Shown here piece by piece: positions 1-10,855 of a stretch of DNA of 64,000 nucleotides. Location of the stretch: assembly GCF_000699445.3 (NCBI RefSeq), contig NC_067197.1:9616152-9680151 (forward strand), written 5' to 3'. Numbering within the stretch: the first letter of the stretch is position 1; each line of letters begins with the position of its first letter. This DNA comes from Schistosoma haematobium. Taxonomy: Eukaryota; Platyhelminthes; Trematoda; Strigeidida; Schistosomatidae. The notes beneath the pieces are model-generated. The model saw only the letters and a list, made by a program, of their open reading frames with translations. It made no database searches and was not told where the DNA came from. The translations under genes were made by a program, and so were the position numbers.

Positions 1-518
1 ATTTGACTGAAATCTATTTAAGAATATTTATACATATACGACGATTCATGTTTTTGAGGATACAGCCTATCTATTTTAGGTTTGGTGGTGACCAAGAAAT
101 TGTTTGTAGTTACATTCGTAAATCACCTACTTCGAGTATGTAATCGTGACACACCAAGGTTGATTGGAGATGAGAATCCAATTGTAAACTTAGTCATTTA
201 ATTGGATTGATTTTTACATTTACAGCTAACTTCGATTGTGTATATAAACAGTTGACTATTCAATTGTTGCGTTTCTGTTTGTGCAACTAAACTAAATTAA
301 CTTACGGACTATTTATGCATGACCCACATTCTACGTACCAGGGGTAATGAAATCGATCCTTGGACTTAGTGGTTGAAAGTCGAACATTTTTACCAGCAAG
401 CCACCCGTCTACCATGATATTTTGACACCATCCAATAGTGTCTTACCTCAAGTTTTTTTTAAAATTGGTTTCTGATGGTTATTAGGACGGTAACCCCAAT
501 AAATTTTTTTGTGGTTCC
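1..518. other. no gene recognised
   Basis: A+T-rich sequence with no open frame longer than a few dozen codons and no splice-bounded exon that I recognise. It may be an intron of the plus-strand gene that continues to 36.1 kb, or intergenic DNA. The last bases carry the target duplication of the LTR array. Confidence 0.4.
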
Positions 519-523
519 ACAGT

Positions 524-1054
524 TGTTATATCCGAGTGGAGATTAAGTTACAGGTAACTTCCGAGGACTATTCATGGACTGATATTCTTATTGTATAACT
601 ACTCAACAATTACACTATGTATATTTATATCCCTCTTATGACAAGCTTTATTTTGGCCTATAATTTATTATTGTACGATTTACGGTTCTTAAGTTATGTT
701 CAGTTTACTAACTACTGCCTCCCACATTCACAGCCACTTTTTGGGCTTATTTGTGTACAAATATTATTTCCTATTTTATGGTACGTTGCGGTCTGTGTGA
801 TTGATATATAAACTAAGTATGCCTGAAATAAACGATCTGCTCTGATTCTGGTCTGATCTGCTCTGATTCGGAAGCTGGTATCTTGTTCTGGACTCAAGTG
901 GAAGGGCTCGGAAGACATAGGACCAGTAAGGACGCTAGACTGCCCGCACCGGTTGAACGTCATTGGTTGGCCTAGTGTAAAGATCCGTATAATTCGTATT
1001 CGGATTGGTAGATAAGTCGTGTGATCGAAAAGTCAGACATCCAAGGTTATAACA
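524..1054 (+). repeat. LTR 1 of the array
   Basis: 531-bp direct repeat bounded by TGTTATA and TATAACA, preceded by ACAGT. It is identical by eye to the LTR at 2135-2665. A short open frame inside it (617-811) recurs in every copy and is not considered a gene. Confidence 0.85.
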
Positions 1055-1056
1055 AT

Positions 1057-1067
1057 TGGCGACGGGG
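1057..1067 (+). promoter_or_regulatory. putative tRNA primer-binding site of the LTR element
   Basis: TGGCGACGGGG lies two bases after the LTR end. The leading TGG complements a tRNA CCA end, as in other LTR retrotransposons. The same motif follows LTR 2 (2668-2678) and LTR 3 (4278-4288). Confidence 0.6.
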
Positions 1068-1179
1068 ATTTTGGCAACAAAGAAATAATAATAATACAAG
1101 TGGTGACTCAGATTTTGGAAATAAATTAGCTGTATAATTGCCGGTGATTTTTGGAGCTAATATTATTGGCAAAAAAAAA

Positions 1180-2067
1180 ATGTCGATTTCTTTCGAACAG
1201 TTGCGGTTAATATTACAGCACCAGCAGAAGATGTTTGCCTTGCAACAAGAGCTATTTATAACAGTTTTGGGCAGACTTTGCATTCAAGCAGAAAATAAGA
1301 AATCTATGTATCATGCAGATAATGGTGCAGTAATGGACATTTCAGAAGCATATCCGGTGCAGGATTCAAATCCCTCTATACCAGAAGGAAAACGTAATAT
1401 TGGTAACGTGTCCAGCTCAGAGCAAGAAAATATTGTGCTAAATGCACATGAAGTTGTGACAATACCAGATGATCAGGAGCCAGATCCTGTAGATGATGCC
1501 CAGAGTCCAGAATCAAATGAAACACTACTGGTACTGTCTAGCTGCGAAAATAAACGTCAGCTCGAACAAAATTGTGGTCCACGTGCTATTAGTCGAAAAA
1601 GCTATGGTGACTCGTATTCAGAAAATAACTGGAGCAACACGATGAACCAAATTGTACCAGATGTTACTCAAAATCACCGGAAGACAGAATTTTATATTGA
1701 GTCAACCTATCCCATTTCTAATGACAGTGTGTCAGATATTGATTCTCAGAATAATGCATATGATTTTGATGAAACTTCTTATAACAATGAGGGAAATATG
1801 TCAGCTGAGTCGAATGATGGCCAAAAATCTAATTTAATTCTGTTAGACGTTGACTTTCTTAATGACTCGTTATCTGCTAACGAGATTCATAATGAATTTG
1901 AAAATAATGAACTCAGATCAAAGGTCGTTCATCATCATCTAGTCATTTTTAGTGGATTCTCCAGTCAATACAAGAAACATGGTTTAAATAAAGTCCTACT
2001 AGTTGTAATTTGGAGCCATAAGGACCCAACATTATTTCGAGGAGGAGGAGAATGTCGAGGAATTTAA
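1180..2067 (+). CDS. gag-like ORF of the LTR element, unit 1
   Basis: A 295-residue open frame from ATG 1180 to TAA 2067. The N-terminus (about residues 1-35) is helical and glutamine-rich (QLRLILQHQQ, FALQQELF), like the start of schistosome LTR-element Gag proteins. The middle (about 60-240) is acidic and S/N/D-rich with no zinc knuckle. The last 45 residues (motif HKDPTLFRGGG) run almost into the polypurine tract. That segment resembles the 3' end of another LTR-element fragment in this window (14822-14960), so the frame probably joins a Gag start to the terminal part of a longer ancestor after loss of pol. A longer reading from a TTG at 1138 exists only in this unit because of the extra A before the ATG, so I chose the ATG. 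No catalytic motif is visible. Confidence 0.6.
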   Translation: MSISFEQLRLILQHQQKMFALQQELFITVLGRLCIQAENKKSMYHADNGAVMDISEAYPVQDSNPSIPEGKRNIGNVSSSEQENIVLNAHEVVTIPDDQEPDPVDDAQSPESNETLLVLSSCENKRQLEQNCGPRAISRKSYGDSYSENNWSNTMNQIVPDVTQNHRKTEFYIESTYPISNDSVSDIDSQNNAYDFDETSYNNEGNMSAESNDGQKSNLILLDVDFLNDSLSANEIHNEFENNELRSKVVHHHLVIFSGFSSQYKKHGLNKVLLVVIWSHKDPTLFRGGGECRGI

Positions 2068-2114
2068 AGTCACATAATTCTTTTTTTTAATCAGAATCTA
2101 AAGTTGGAATTTTC

Positions 2115-2134
2115 AAAAAAAAAAAAGGGGGAGG
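2115..2134 (+). promoter_or_regulatory. polypurine tract, unit 1
   Basis: Twelve A followed by GGGGGAGG directly abuts the TG of LTR 2. This is the usual plus-strand priming site of LTR retroelements. It is repeated at 3725-3744 before LTR 3. Confidence 0.75.
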
Positions 2135-2665
2135 TGTTATATCCGAGTGGAGATTAAGTTACAGGTAACTTCCGAGGACTATTCATGGACTGATATTCTT
2201 ATTGTATAACTACTCAACAATTACACTATGTATATTTATATCCCTCTTATGACAAGCTTTATTTTGGCCTATAATTTATTATTGTACGATTTACGGTTCT
2301 TAAGTTATGTTCAGTTTACTAACTACTGCCTCCCACATTCACAGCCACTTTTTGGGCTTATTTGTGTACAAATATTATTTCCTATTTTATGGTACGTTGC
2401 GGTCTGTGTGATTGATATATAAACTAAGTATGCCTGAAATAAACGATCTGCTCTGATTCTGGTCTGATCTGCTCTGATTCGGAAGCTGGTATCTTGTTCT
2501 GGACTCAAGTGGAAGGGCTCGGAAGACATAGGACCAGTAAGGACGCTAGACTGCCCGCACCGGTTGAACGTCATTGGTTGGCCTAGTGTAAAGATCCGTA
2601 TAATTCGTATTCGGATTGGTAGATAAGTCGTGTGATCGAAAAGTCAGACATCCAAGGTTATAACA
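2135..2665 (+). repeat. LTR 2 (central LTR shared by both units)
   Basis: 531 bp, identical by eye to LTR 1. It serves as 3' LTR of unit 1 and 5' LTR of unit 2, as expected for recombination between element copies. It is followed by the primer-binding motif at 2668-2678. Confidence 0.85.
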
Positions 2666-2789
2666 ATTGGCGACGGGGATTTTGGCAACAAAGAAATAAT
2701 AATAATACAAGTGGTGACTCAGATTTTGGAAATAAATTAGCTGTATAATTGCCGGTGATTTTTGGAGCTAATATTATTGGCAAAAAAAA

Positions 2790-3677
2790 ATGTCGATTTC
2801 TTTCGAACAGTTGCGGTTAATATTACAGCACCAGCAGAAGATGTTTGCCTTGCAACAAGAGCTATTTATAACAGTTTTGGGCAGACTTTGCATTCAAGCA
2901 GAAAATAAGAAATCTATGTATCATGCAGATAATGGTGCAGTAATGGACATTTCAGAAGCATATCCGGTGCAGGATTCAAATCCCTCTATACCAGAAGGAA
3001 AACGTAATATTGGTAACGTGTCCAGCTCAGAGCAAGAAAATATTGTGCTAAATGCACATGAAGTTGTGACAATACCAGATGATCAGGAGCCAGATCCTGT
3101 AGATGATGCCCAGAGTCCAGAATCAAATGAAACACTACTGGTACTGTCTAGCTGCGAAAATAAACGTCAGCTCGAACAAAATTGTGGTCCACGTGCTATT
3201 AGTCGAAAAAGCTATGGTGACTCGTATTCAGAAAATAACTGGAGCAACACGATGAACCAAATTGTACCAGATGTTACTCAAAATCACCGGAAGACAGAAT
3301 TTTATATTGAGTCAACCTATCCCATTTCTAATGACAGTGTGTCAGATATTGATTCTCAGAATAATGCATATGATTTTGATGAAACTTCTTATAACAATGA
3401 GGGAAATATGTCAGCTGAGTCGAATGATGGCCAAAAATCTAATTTAATTCTGTTAGACGTTGACTTTCTTAATGACTCGTTATCTGCTAACGAGATTCAT
3501 AATGAATTTGAAAATAATGAACTCAGATCAAAGGTCGTTCATCATCATCTAGTCATTTTTAGTGGATTCTCCAGTCAATACAAGAAACATGGTTTAAATA
3601 AAGTCCTACTAGTTGTAATTTGGAGCCATAAGGACCCAACATTATTTCGAGGAGGAGGAGAATGTCGAGGAATTTAA
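2790..3677 (+). CDS. gag-like ORF of the LTR element, unit 2
   Basis: 295 residues, ATG 2790 to TAA 3677, the same protein as 1180-2067 by comparison of the two translations. The A-run before the ATG is one base shorter than in unit 1, which moves the upstream sequence out of frame. This supports the ATG as the real start in both copies. Confidence 0.6.
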   Translation: MSISFEQLRLILQHQQKMFALQQELFITVLGRLCIQAENKKSMYHADNGAVMDISEAYPVQDSNPSIPEGKRNIGNVSSSEQENIVLNAHEVVTIPDDQEPDPVDDAQSPESNETLLVLSSCENKRQLEQNCGPRAISRKSYGDSYSENNWSNTMNQIVPDVTQNHRKTEFYIESTYPISNDSVSDIDSQNNAYDFDETSYNNEGNMSAESNDGQKSNLILLDVDFLNDSLSANEIHNEFENNELRSKVVHHHLVIFSGFSSQYKKHGLNKVLLVVIWSHKDPTLFRGGGECRGI

Positions 3678-3744
3678 AGTCACATAATTCTTTTTTTTAA
3701 TCAGAATCTAAAGTTGGAATTTTCAAAAAAAAAAAAGGGGGAGG

Positions 3745-4275
3745 TGTTATATCCGAGTGGAGATTAAGTTACAGGTAACTTCCGAGGACTATTCATGGAC
3801 TGATATTCTTATTGTATAACTACTCAACAATTACACTATGTATATTTATATCCCTCTTATGACAAGCTTTATTTTGGCCTATAATTTATTATTGTACGAT
3901 TTACGGTTCTTAAGTTATGTTCAGTTTACTAACTACTGCCTCCCACATTCACAGCCACTTTTTGGGCTTATTTGTGTACAAATATTATTTCCTATTTTAT
4001 GGTACGTTGCGGTCTGTGTGATTGATATATAAACTAAGTATGCCTGAAATAAACGATCTGCTCTGATTCTGGTCTGATCTGCTCTGATTCGGAAGCTGGT
4101 ATCTTGTTCTGGACTCAAGTGGAAGGGCTCGGAAGACATAGGACCAGTAAGGACGCTAGACTGCCCGCACCGGTTGAACGTCATTGGTTGGCCTAGTGTA
4201 AAGATCCGTATAATTCGTATTCGGATTGGTAGATAAGTCGTGTGATCGAAAAGTCAGACATCCAAGGTCATAACA
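3745..4275 (+). repeat. LTR 3
   Basis: 531 bp, matching LTRs 1 and 2 except for a C at 4269 near its 3' end (TCATAACA instead of TTATAACA). Confidence 0.85.
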
Positions 4276-4328
4276 ATTGGCGACGGGGTGGAGAAAAGTT
4301 TTGAACCCTCAACTTCAAGGTCATAACA
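4276..4328 (+). repeat. 53-bp anomalous tail between LTR 3 and the right target duplication
   Basis: It starts with the 13 bases that follow the other LTRs (through the primer-binding motif), diverges after 4288, and ends with the 13-base LTR terminus CAAGGTCATAACA a second time, including the C variant of LTR 3. ACAGT follows at once. It looks like a remnant of a further unit or LTR end reduced by deletion. Confidence 0.6.
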
Positions 4329-5649
4329 ACAGTGATATTTAATTTCATCTAAGTAACTAAGCGAAACAAATCATGATTTTTACCGTGATTAGGATTGAGG
4401 ATCCACTGTCAATCAGTATGGATATTATTCCATCTGCTGTATGAGTTGTATAGAATTAATATGATAATGTTCACGTCGAGGTACTAATGCAAGTCAAAAC
4501 GTTTAGCTATTAGTCTGAACTACGCATTAAACTTAATACCTCCTGGTTATGTACCTGTGAGACTGATGAAATAGAACTCATCAGGTGATATTGTCCACTG
4601 TATAGATATATTTACTTTTTGCTCTCGTTTTAATCCTGAACATTTAACTGTTGTATACATTTCATTTTCAAACTTTGCCTATTTTATTCCCCACACTTTT
4701 GTAAGCTTTTTATTTCTGCTTTATTGTCTTCATTCATTTAATTTCCTCGCTTTGTTGATGTCCATTGTGTGGTTTTAAAGATCAATCTTCCTGCTAAATA
4801 TTAGATATGTCTGAGTTTCATTGTTGATCTACAGCTTTTCAATTTGATTCTAGGACTGAGGTCTCCTATAGTGAAACAAAGTGCTTACCAAAGTCCTTGT
4901 ATTTCTCAGGTTTGGTAGCTTAACTTCGATTTACAAGTTGGAAAGGTTTTCACATTCACTGAAACCCTATACTTTTATTGATTCATTTCAAGTGGATTTA
5001 ATCAACAAGTGATATTCCCTTAGGTAATATAAAGACAAAGGTCAAGTAGTAATTTTGATTGTCTATAAATTTTTCAGAGTATATTTGCTTGGGAAAAAAC
5101 ATCTGTCACAAATCCACTTATGTACGTACCAAAAAAAATAGGTTAAAACCTTACCAATCACAGTGTGATTATTATTCCAACTCTGTATGATTCTAAATTG
5201 ATGACAACCATTGTATAGATCAATTTAGGAATCTGGTTATATTTGAAAATTAAAGGGGTTGATGGATGATTTATTGGGGGTTTAGATTCATCACTAGACT
5301 AAAAATCATGTAAAATTTATGCAAATCACTTATTTATTTAAATTATCTCTTTGATATTTACATATAGATACCCAAATTAAGTTCCGATTTAATCGATATT
5401 TAATGGTCACATTTGTTTATGGATTCAGTGGAGTTTCGCTACTTATGAGTGTATTGATTTGCAACTTGGGATCAGGATAACTGCACTACTATCTCTATTG
5501 AATTTTTATTTAGCATAGTTCCGTTGTCGCTTCTGATATTATTTGTAACTCATAGTATAAACCTGTTCTGATAGAAGAAACTTATTATTATGTCACGATT
5601 AGGTTGTCTTTATTCAGACATTAACACTGGATCATTTATCTTGAGGTTC

Positions 5650-5862
5650 TGCATTCGTGAATGAAGTCGGAGGTCCTGAGCTCAAGTCCCTAATGTGGAG
5701 TCTTGCAGGTACACTTCTGAGAGGTCCCATGCTAAGATGAAACGGTCATCCAGTGCTTCCAAGTTTTCAATGGTGGTCTAACTAAGATCAGTTCGTAAAT
5801 TAAACCATAAAAATTCTACAATCTTCACAAGAATCCCCCTATGCTAGTTCATCTTTAGTTTA
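5650..5862 (+). repeat. decayed tRNA-derived SINE
   Basis: It has the family order seen at 21.4 kb: a B-box-like GAGCTCAAGTCCC, then CCCATGCTAAGATGAAACGG, CATCCAGTGCTTCCAAGTTTTC, GGTGGTCTAACTAAG and a tail ending in CCCCC. Many substitutions indicate age. Confidence 0.55.
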
Positions 5863-6539
5863 TTTATATTGTTACTTCCAATATTTTTATTTGCAACTCA
5901 CAGTTAAATCCTTTTTTAACAGAAGTGACCTTATTAAAACAAACATTATAGTGCTATTAAACTGACTTTATTACGTAAGTGAGCATAATTAAACAGTTAT
6001 TATCACAACTTTCAGTTTTCCTTACTGTTATATTTGGAACTATCCATTTCGTCTAATCTTGTTTTTACAATCTTGTTTCAAATCATTCACTTGGTTCACG
6101 TTTTGGGGTTTAATCTGACGTTTTTTGTCATTTACCCATTTTATACTTTAATTTGGTTTATTTTATTTATGTTAACTGGTAATATTATTCAGCGAGGTTC
6201 TAACTTTGGATTAACCATCTAAACTACGCGATCGTTTAATTGAGAAACTATTTCTTATTTAGAACCCATGACAGATATTAATAAATGTTTCTCACCATTG
6301 CTCAAATAAACGATTATTTCTATCAAGCTTATTTAAATTCAACGTAGTCGGCTGATAACTGATCTCATAAACAGAAGTGAGGCTACATTAATCGTTTTGT
6401 AAACTGTCTATGAACAACCCAGCACAAATGTACATCATCCAAAAATCGCAGCACTACCCATATCAATGGTTGCTTCATATTGCAAGTTGACTTAATTTAA
6501 AAATTAGAACCATTAGATTATAGATCTGTGGTTTGAATA

Positions 6540-6700
6540 TAGCACGATCTTCCCGAAACATAAGGATCTTGGGTTTTACCCCTCATGTAATTTTATGTGA
6601 GCACACTTCTGAGGTGTTTTGGGAACTAAGATAAAACATTTCATTACTTCTGGTTTCCAATGATAATTAAGCTATCAGTTTGTGAAAATAAGTGTTTTCA
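6540..6700 (+). repeat. heavily decayed tRNA-derived SINE
   Basis: A weak match to the same SINE family: CTTGGGTTTTACCCC in the B-box position, GAACTAAGATAAAAC and CTGGTTTCCAATG downstream. Low identity. Confidence 0.35.
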
Positions 6701-7008
6701 CTTTAGGCTCGAATATTTTTGATTTAAAGCTATAATTTTGTACAAGGACTGATGATACATATTGTTGCTCAGTTCGAAATATATAAAGTAGAGCTCGGAC
6801 AATCAATAGAGTTGTTAAAATTTGATTGATTACATTACTCTAGGATAACAACTTCAACGAACCGAGTATTTGACATTTACCTAATGACATTCTTGGTTTC
6901 TGTAAACAATGTATTCTCTTTATCATTATTATTACCATTGTGATCGTTGTATATCTTTAAAATATAACTTTTCATTAACGCCGTAATTAATTTGTTTTAT
7001 TTTTCTAG

Positions 7009-7067
7009 TTGTTAGAGCTCGTTATCTTCAAGTACCTGTCGATGAAGGTTACACTATGTTTGTAGAA
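7009..7067 (+). CDS. exon 1 found (C2 domain, strand region)
   Basis: Acceptor TTTTCTAG at 7001-7008, donor GTGAGT at 7068. Reads RARYLQVPVDEGYTMFVE, an early C2-domain segment. It starts with two bases of a split codon, so at least one more exon lies upstream. Confidence 0.75.
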
Positions 7068-10000
7068 GTGAGTTGTAGACTTTTAAATACATATTCATAT
7101 GTGACAGTCGTGTGGTGTGTGTTACTGATGTCGACAGACATAAATAGTGTGTATCACTAATCAAAAGTAGAAAGCCTGGCCGCAAAAGTTTGAAAAGATC
7201 AAAGAGAAGAACGAGAACAGAGAGCGATAAGTGATGGATATTTTGCGAATGAAGTATTTACTGTATGGTTCTCGGATTTTACCGAGATGTTCTGTATTGT
7301 TGTATTAATATACATTTGGTTACCCCCGCCTGTGTTCTCGTTCACTACAAAAGTACTGTTTCGATCTCCATGTTTTATAACTCTATGGTATAATGTACAA
7401 ATATGTCGTTCGTCAGTCTTGTAATAATTGTTTTCGGTATAATGTTCAATATTTAGGATGGTGGAAGATGTAAATCATATTCATGTCGCACGACAGACTG
7501 ATGTTATAGAAATATTCATATCTTCCACGACTACATAGAAGTATTGAAGTTAGGTATTATTTTTTCCATGAGAATCCGTCGAAATACATTTTTCAGCGGT
7601 CAAATCAGGAAGCAAGATCAATGTTTGGAGTTGTTATATATTATATTCTGATGCATTAGAAACCATGGACTTCAAGAAACGACTTTTCCGATCAATATAA
7701 CTCGATTGAGCTTGTGTGGTAGACAACCTGACCACCATATCGAGGTAGTTATGATTAAGTTTAATCACAGTGTTTTCATTAAATAAGTTGTTGAGTAAAA
7801 TTCTTGGTAAGACTAAAATGTGTGATTTCAAATCTTTTTAGGTTCGAATAGCACCAAAGTACTCACCTAACACAAATACTTATCAACTTCGAACTAAATC
7901 TGTCCCCGATTGTACTGCACCAGTATTTAACGAAAAATTCTCGTTGTAAGTCATACTACTGTTTAAGATACTTTAAAATTTTGCGTTATTTTTTTGCTTA
8001 TGTATTACTATAATACGTTACAGCAGTCAGTGTTCAAGCTTTATTTAAACTTTGGAGAGAGAAGTAATAAAATTGTTGACTCAGTTAATAAATCATCAAG
8101 TTGCATGCCATATCGATCCACTTGGATTAGTGGACCCGTTATAAATTGTTCAGTAGGATTCGAGGAGTAATAAAAGGACTAGGTAAATATTATCATAGTC
8201 CACTACCCAATGATCAATCGATTGTAAATTCTTAAGTCCTACGGTAAGTTAGTCCCTACCCGGATAACTCAGTAGTAATGTCTCAGACTGGGAAAGCTGG
8301 GTGAGACAAATTCTTATCCCACAAGATTGAAGATACATTTTATTGACAAGTGCCAACTGGCGCAAAACCTAGGTTCAGATTTTGCTACTGACTACATCAA
8401 ACCGCCAAAAATCAGCACAGTGCTTATTTTAAAGACTTTGCCGTATTGTGGAAAGTGGTGTAGGCAGTTAGCAGGTTGTGTGGTGAATGTTTTGGGGTCA
8501 TTATTAATATGGTTGTGGATAGACATCTAAAACTGTGCAAACTCTTTAACAGATAGTAACCATCCACTTCATATCTTTCTCCTTGTATATCTTCTGGTAG
8601 AAAGAGACGTCAGTATATTACAATCCATGCACTCAAGCAATGGTATAAAAGCTCTGCAATACTTTATTTAGAAACTATGCTGCGCGACGAATTACTTCTT
8701 TCTTTTTGTACTATATTCTTATATGCAATCTTTCTTTTATATATTACCACCGTTGAATTAACTACTTTTATGAATTCGGTGTTCATCTTGTTATGCTAAC
8801 GAGGTGTGGCAACTTAGACCGATGCACATATGTGCCTGGTCCTATATTGTAGCTGACTGACTGACTGATTACAAGAACTGACCTAGTCAAAAACTTGTAT
8901 TCTCAAATATGTTGCTAGTTAAAAGTTATGTAGATTCTTATCTCATTAAAAACATTTTATTTAACTCCAGATAATTTACCTATTTAACTTTATTTATTTA
9001 TTTGAACACATAAATATTGGTACAAGGGGGCATCAGATATATATGCGCCACACAAAACAGCAGTTGTCAGTCGTACCTTGGTTTTCACTTCTTTTTGTAT
9101 AAGAATCTTGTTGAAATACCCTATGTTGAGAATCCTATATTGTATCAGAAATATGATATTGAATAAAGCCATTAATAATAATAAATAATTATTAAGTTTA
9201 GCATCGAAATGGATTGGATTTGTTTTCCAGCGACTACTTATTATTGACTTTATACTTTGTAAGCGGATTATTTCGTATGTTAATCTGTTTATTCAAAATA
9301 TAATCCTTTCTATATATTCGAGTAATATATTTTATATTTTTCTTTATAGTGAAATTTCTCATATATCTCATAATGACCGATTATATATTGAGTTATACTT
9401 AAATCAGTCCAAGTAAGTTCTATAGTATATTTCATATGTCTTTGTTGATCCTAACGAAATATAACAAAACATTATTGATATACATTATTCTAAAATGAGT
9501 TAGATTCATTTCTGTTTGTCAACTGGTGTCTATATCATCCAAATACTACCATTTTAAATAGGAAGATCTTTTAAAAGTTTACATGTGTCAGTAATTGTAC
9601 ATTAAGTTCGGGACAATAGCTGTGATTATAAGCAGAGATGAATGGTCACTAATAGGTAGAATCCAGGACTCGTGTTCCTTCCTTTTTGGGACTTGTTAGT
9701 TGGATGTACCTTCATCCCACAGTTGATGTTCACTCAGAGACTCAAATCCAGTACTGTTTGCTTCAAACGCTATCGCATCAACCACTTAGCTTCTGATCAT
9801 CAAATATAGTTCATTATAAATTTTTTATTGTAAATCTGTGTAGTAAATTCAATAAAATTTTACTTAACATAATTCACCAACTGAGTTCATGGTTAATGTA
9901 TAGTCAACTTTTGTGTTGAGAGCTAATGCAGGATTAGAATCAGAGTTCGTAAATACATATAAGCCATTAATACGAACATCTTCTTAGATATCTAGTCTGT

Positions 10001-10804
10001 CAATCGCTGCGATCAATACTGAAGAGTATATTTCATTTATTCTTTTTAGCCACTAAGTCCTTTGGTTTTTATCAAACATTTTGTAACGTTTTTATTAATT
10101 TGTATGCTACAATGATCTTCAGATGGTTCAGTTGTCAACTTTTAAGTCTTTATACATTTTCAGTCAGTTGGTCAGTAATGAGAATCCTAGAATATGATAC
10201 ATATATGCTTCGGTTCAAGTTACCACGTCCTGCTTAGGCAGAAGGAAAATTATCAAAATAAATCCCAGAGTGATAGGATTAATAAGTGTCGGTGGTAGTA
10301 AAAAATTTTAGTCATACAAGATATGAACAGAAAAGAAACAATAAACTTATCAAAAAAGCACAAACTAACTTTGAACCCGAGATTTGAGAAAAGACCAAAA
10401 GTGCATCTGTACGCTTTCTAAGTTATGTCACCAAATACCTCCAACAATATTACGACGATTGTGAGGATCACAACCTGATACTCTACACCTATAAACATGA
10501 CCCAATTCAATGATCAATAATTTTATGGACTGATGTCATTTATGTTCCGGTTTGAACCATCCTAAAATTCCTCCCAACTTTTACACAGAATGACCTATCA
10601 TGTATTAGGCAAAGTATTTGATTCAATGGGTTGATGGAAATGTTTAATTTCATTTCACATTGATTTTTTTCTCAGTCATTGATCACCAGTTCTAGTTGTT
10701 TTACAAATAAAGTCTACTCACTTCTACTTTCTTCATCACCATCATCCTTTTTACTGACTTTGTTTATGTTTGGTGTCCAAATCGGTTAATTATTTTGATT
10801 ATCC

Positions 10805-10855
<51 letters not shown>

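Larger units (their letters stand above)
519..4333 (+). mobile_element. tandem array of a non-autonomous LTR retroelement (3 LTRs, 2 internal units)
   Basis: Three 531-bp LTRs begin at 524, 2135 and 3745, giving a period of 1611 and 1610 bp. Two internal segments lie between them. LTRs open with TGTTATATCC and close with TATAACA. Each internal unit starts with a likely tRNA primer-binding site (TGGCGACGGGG at 1057 and 2668) and ends in a polypurine tract (2115-2134, 3725-3744). ACAGT at 519-523 and 4329-4333 looks like the 5-bp target duplication of the whole array. By eye the units differ only by one A in an A-run (ten versus nine, just before the ATG) and T to C at 4269. There is no protease, RT or integrase, so mobilisation would need an autonomous helper. 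Near identity implies recent insertion or recombination, or an assembly duplication. Confidence 0.85.
4334..7008. other. probable intron or upstream region of the C2-PDZ-DH-PH gene
   Basis: No exon recognised. The first identified exon begins at 7009 inside a C2 domain, so upstream coding exons must exist, here or outside the window. A short open frame at 6034-6222 is very T-rich and hydrophobic and is probably chance. Two decayed SINE copies are listed separately. Confidence 0.4.
7946..9349. other. intron with non-LTR fragments
   Basis: No exon seen. It holds an RTE-like 3' tail (8690-8868) and a short piece of a dispersed repeat (8990-9175), both listed separately. Confidence 0.5.

Noticed and set aside
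617..963. Short open frames inside the LTR (64 aa plus, 83 aa minus), repeated at 2228 and 3838
   Set aside because: They recur only because the LTR is repeated. The related reversed LTR at 61.7 kb keeps a partly similar frame, but no protein motif is visible.
4276..4328. Tail after LTR 3 as read-through into a primer tRNA
   Set aside because: TTTTGAACCC looked like a reversed T-arm, but stem pairing and spacing to the CCA end do not fit a tRNA, and the tail ends in LTR sequence.
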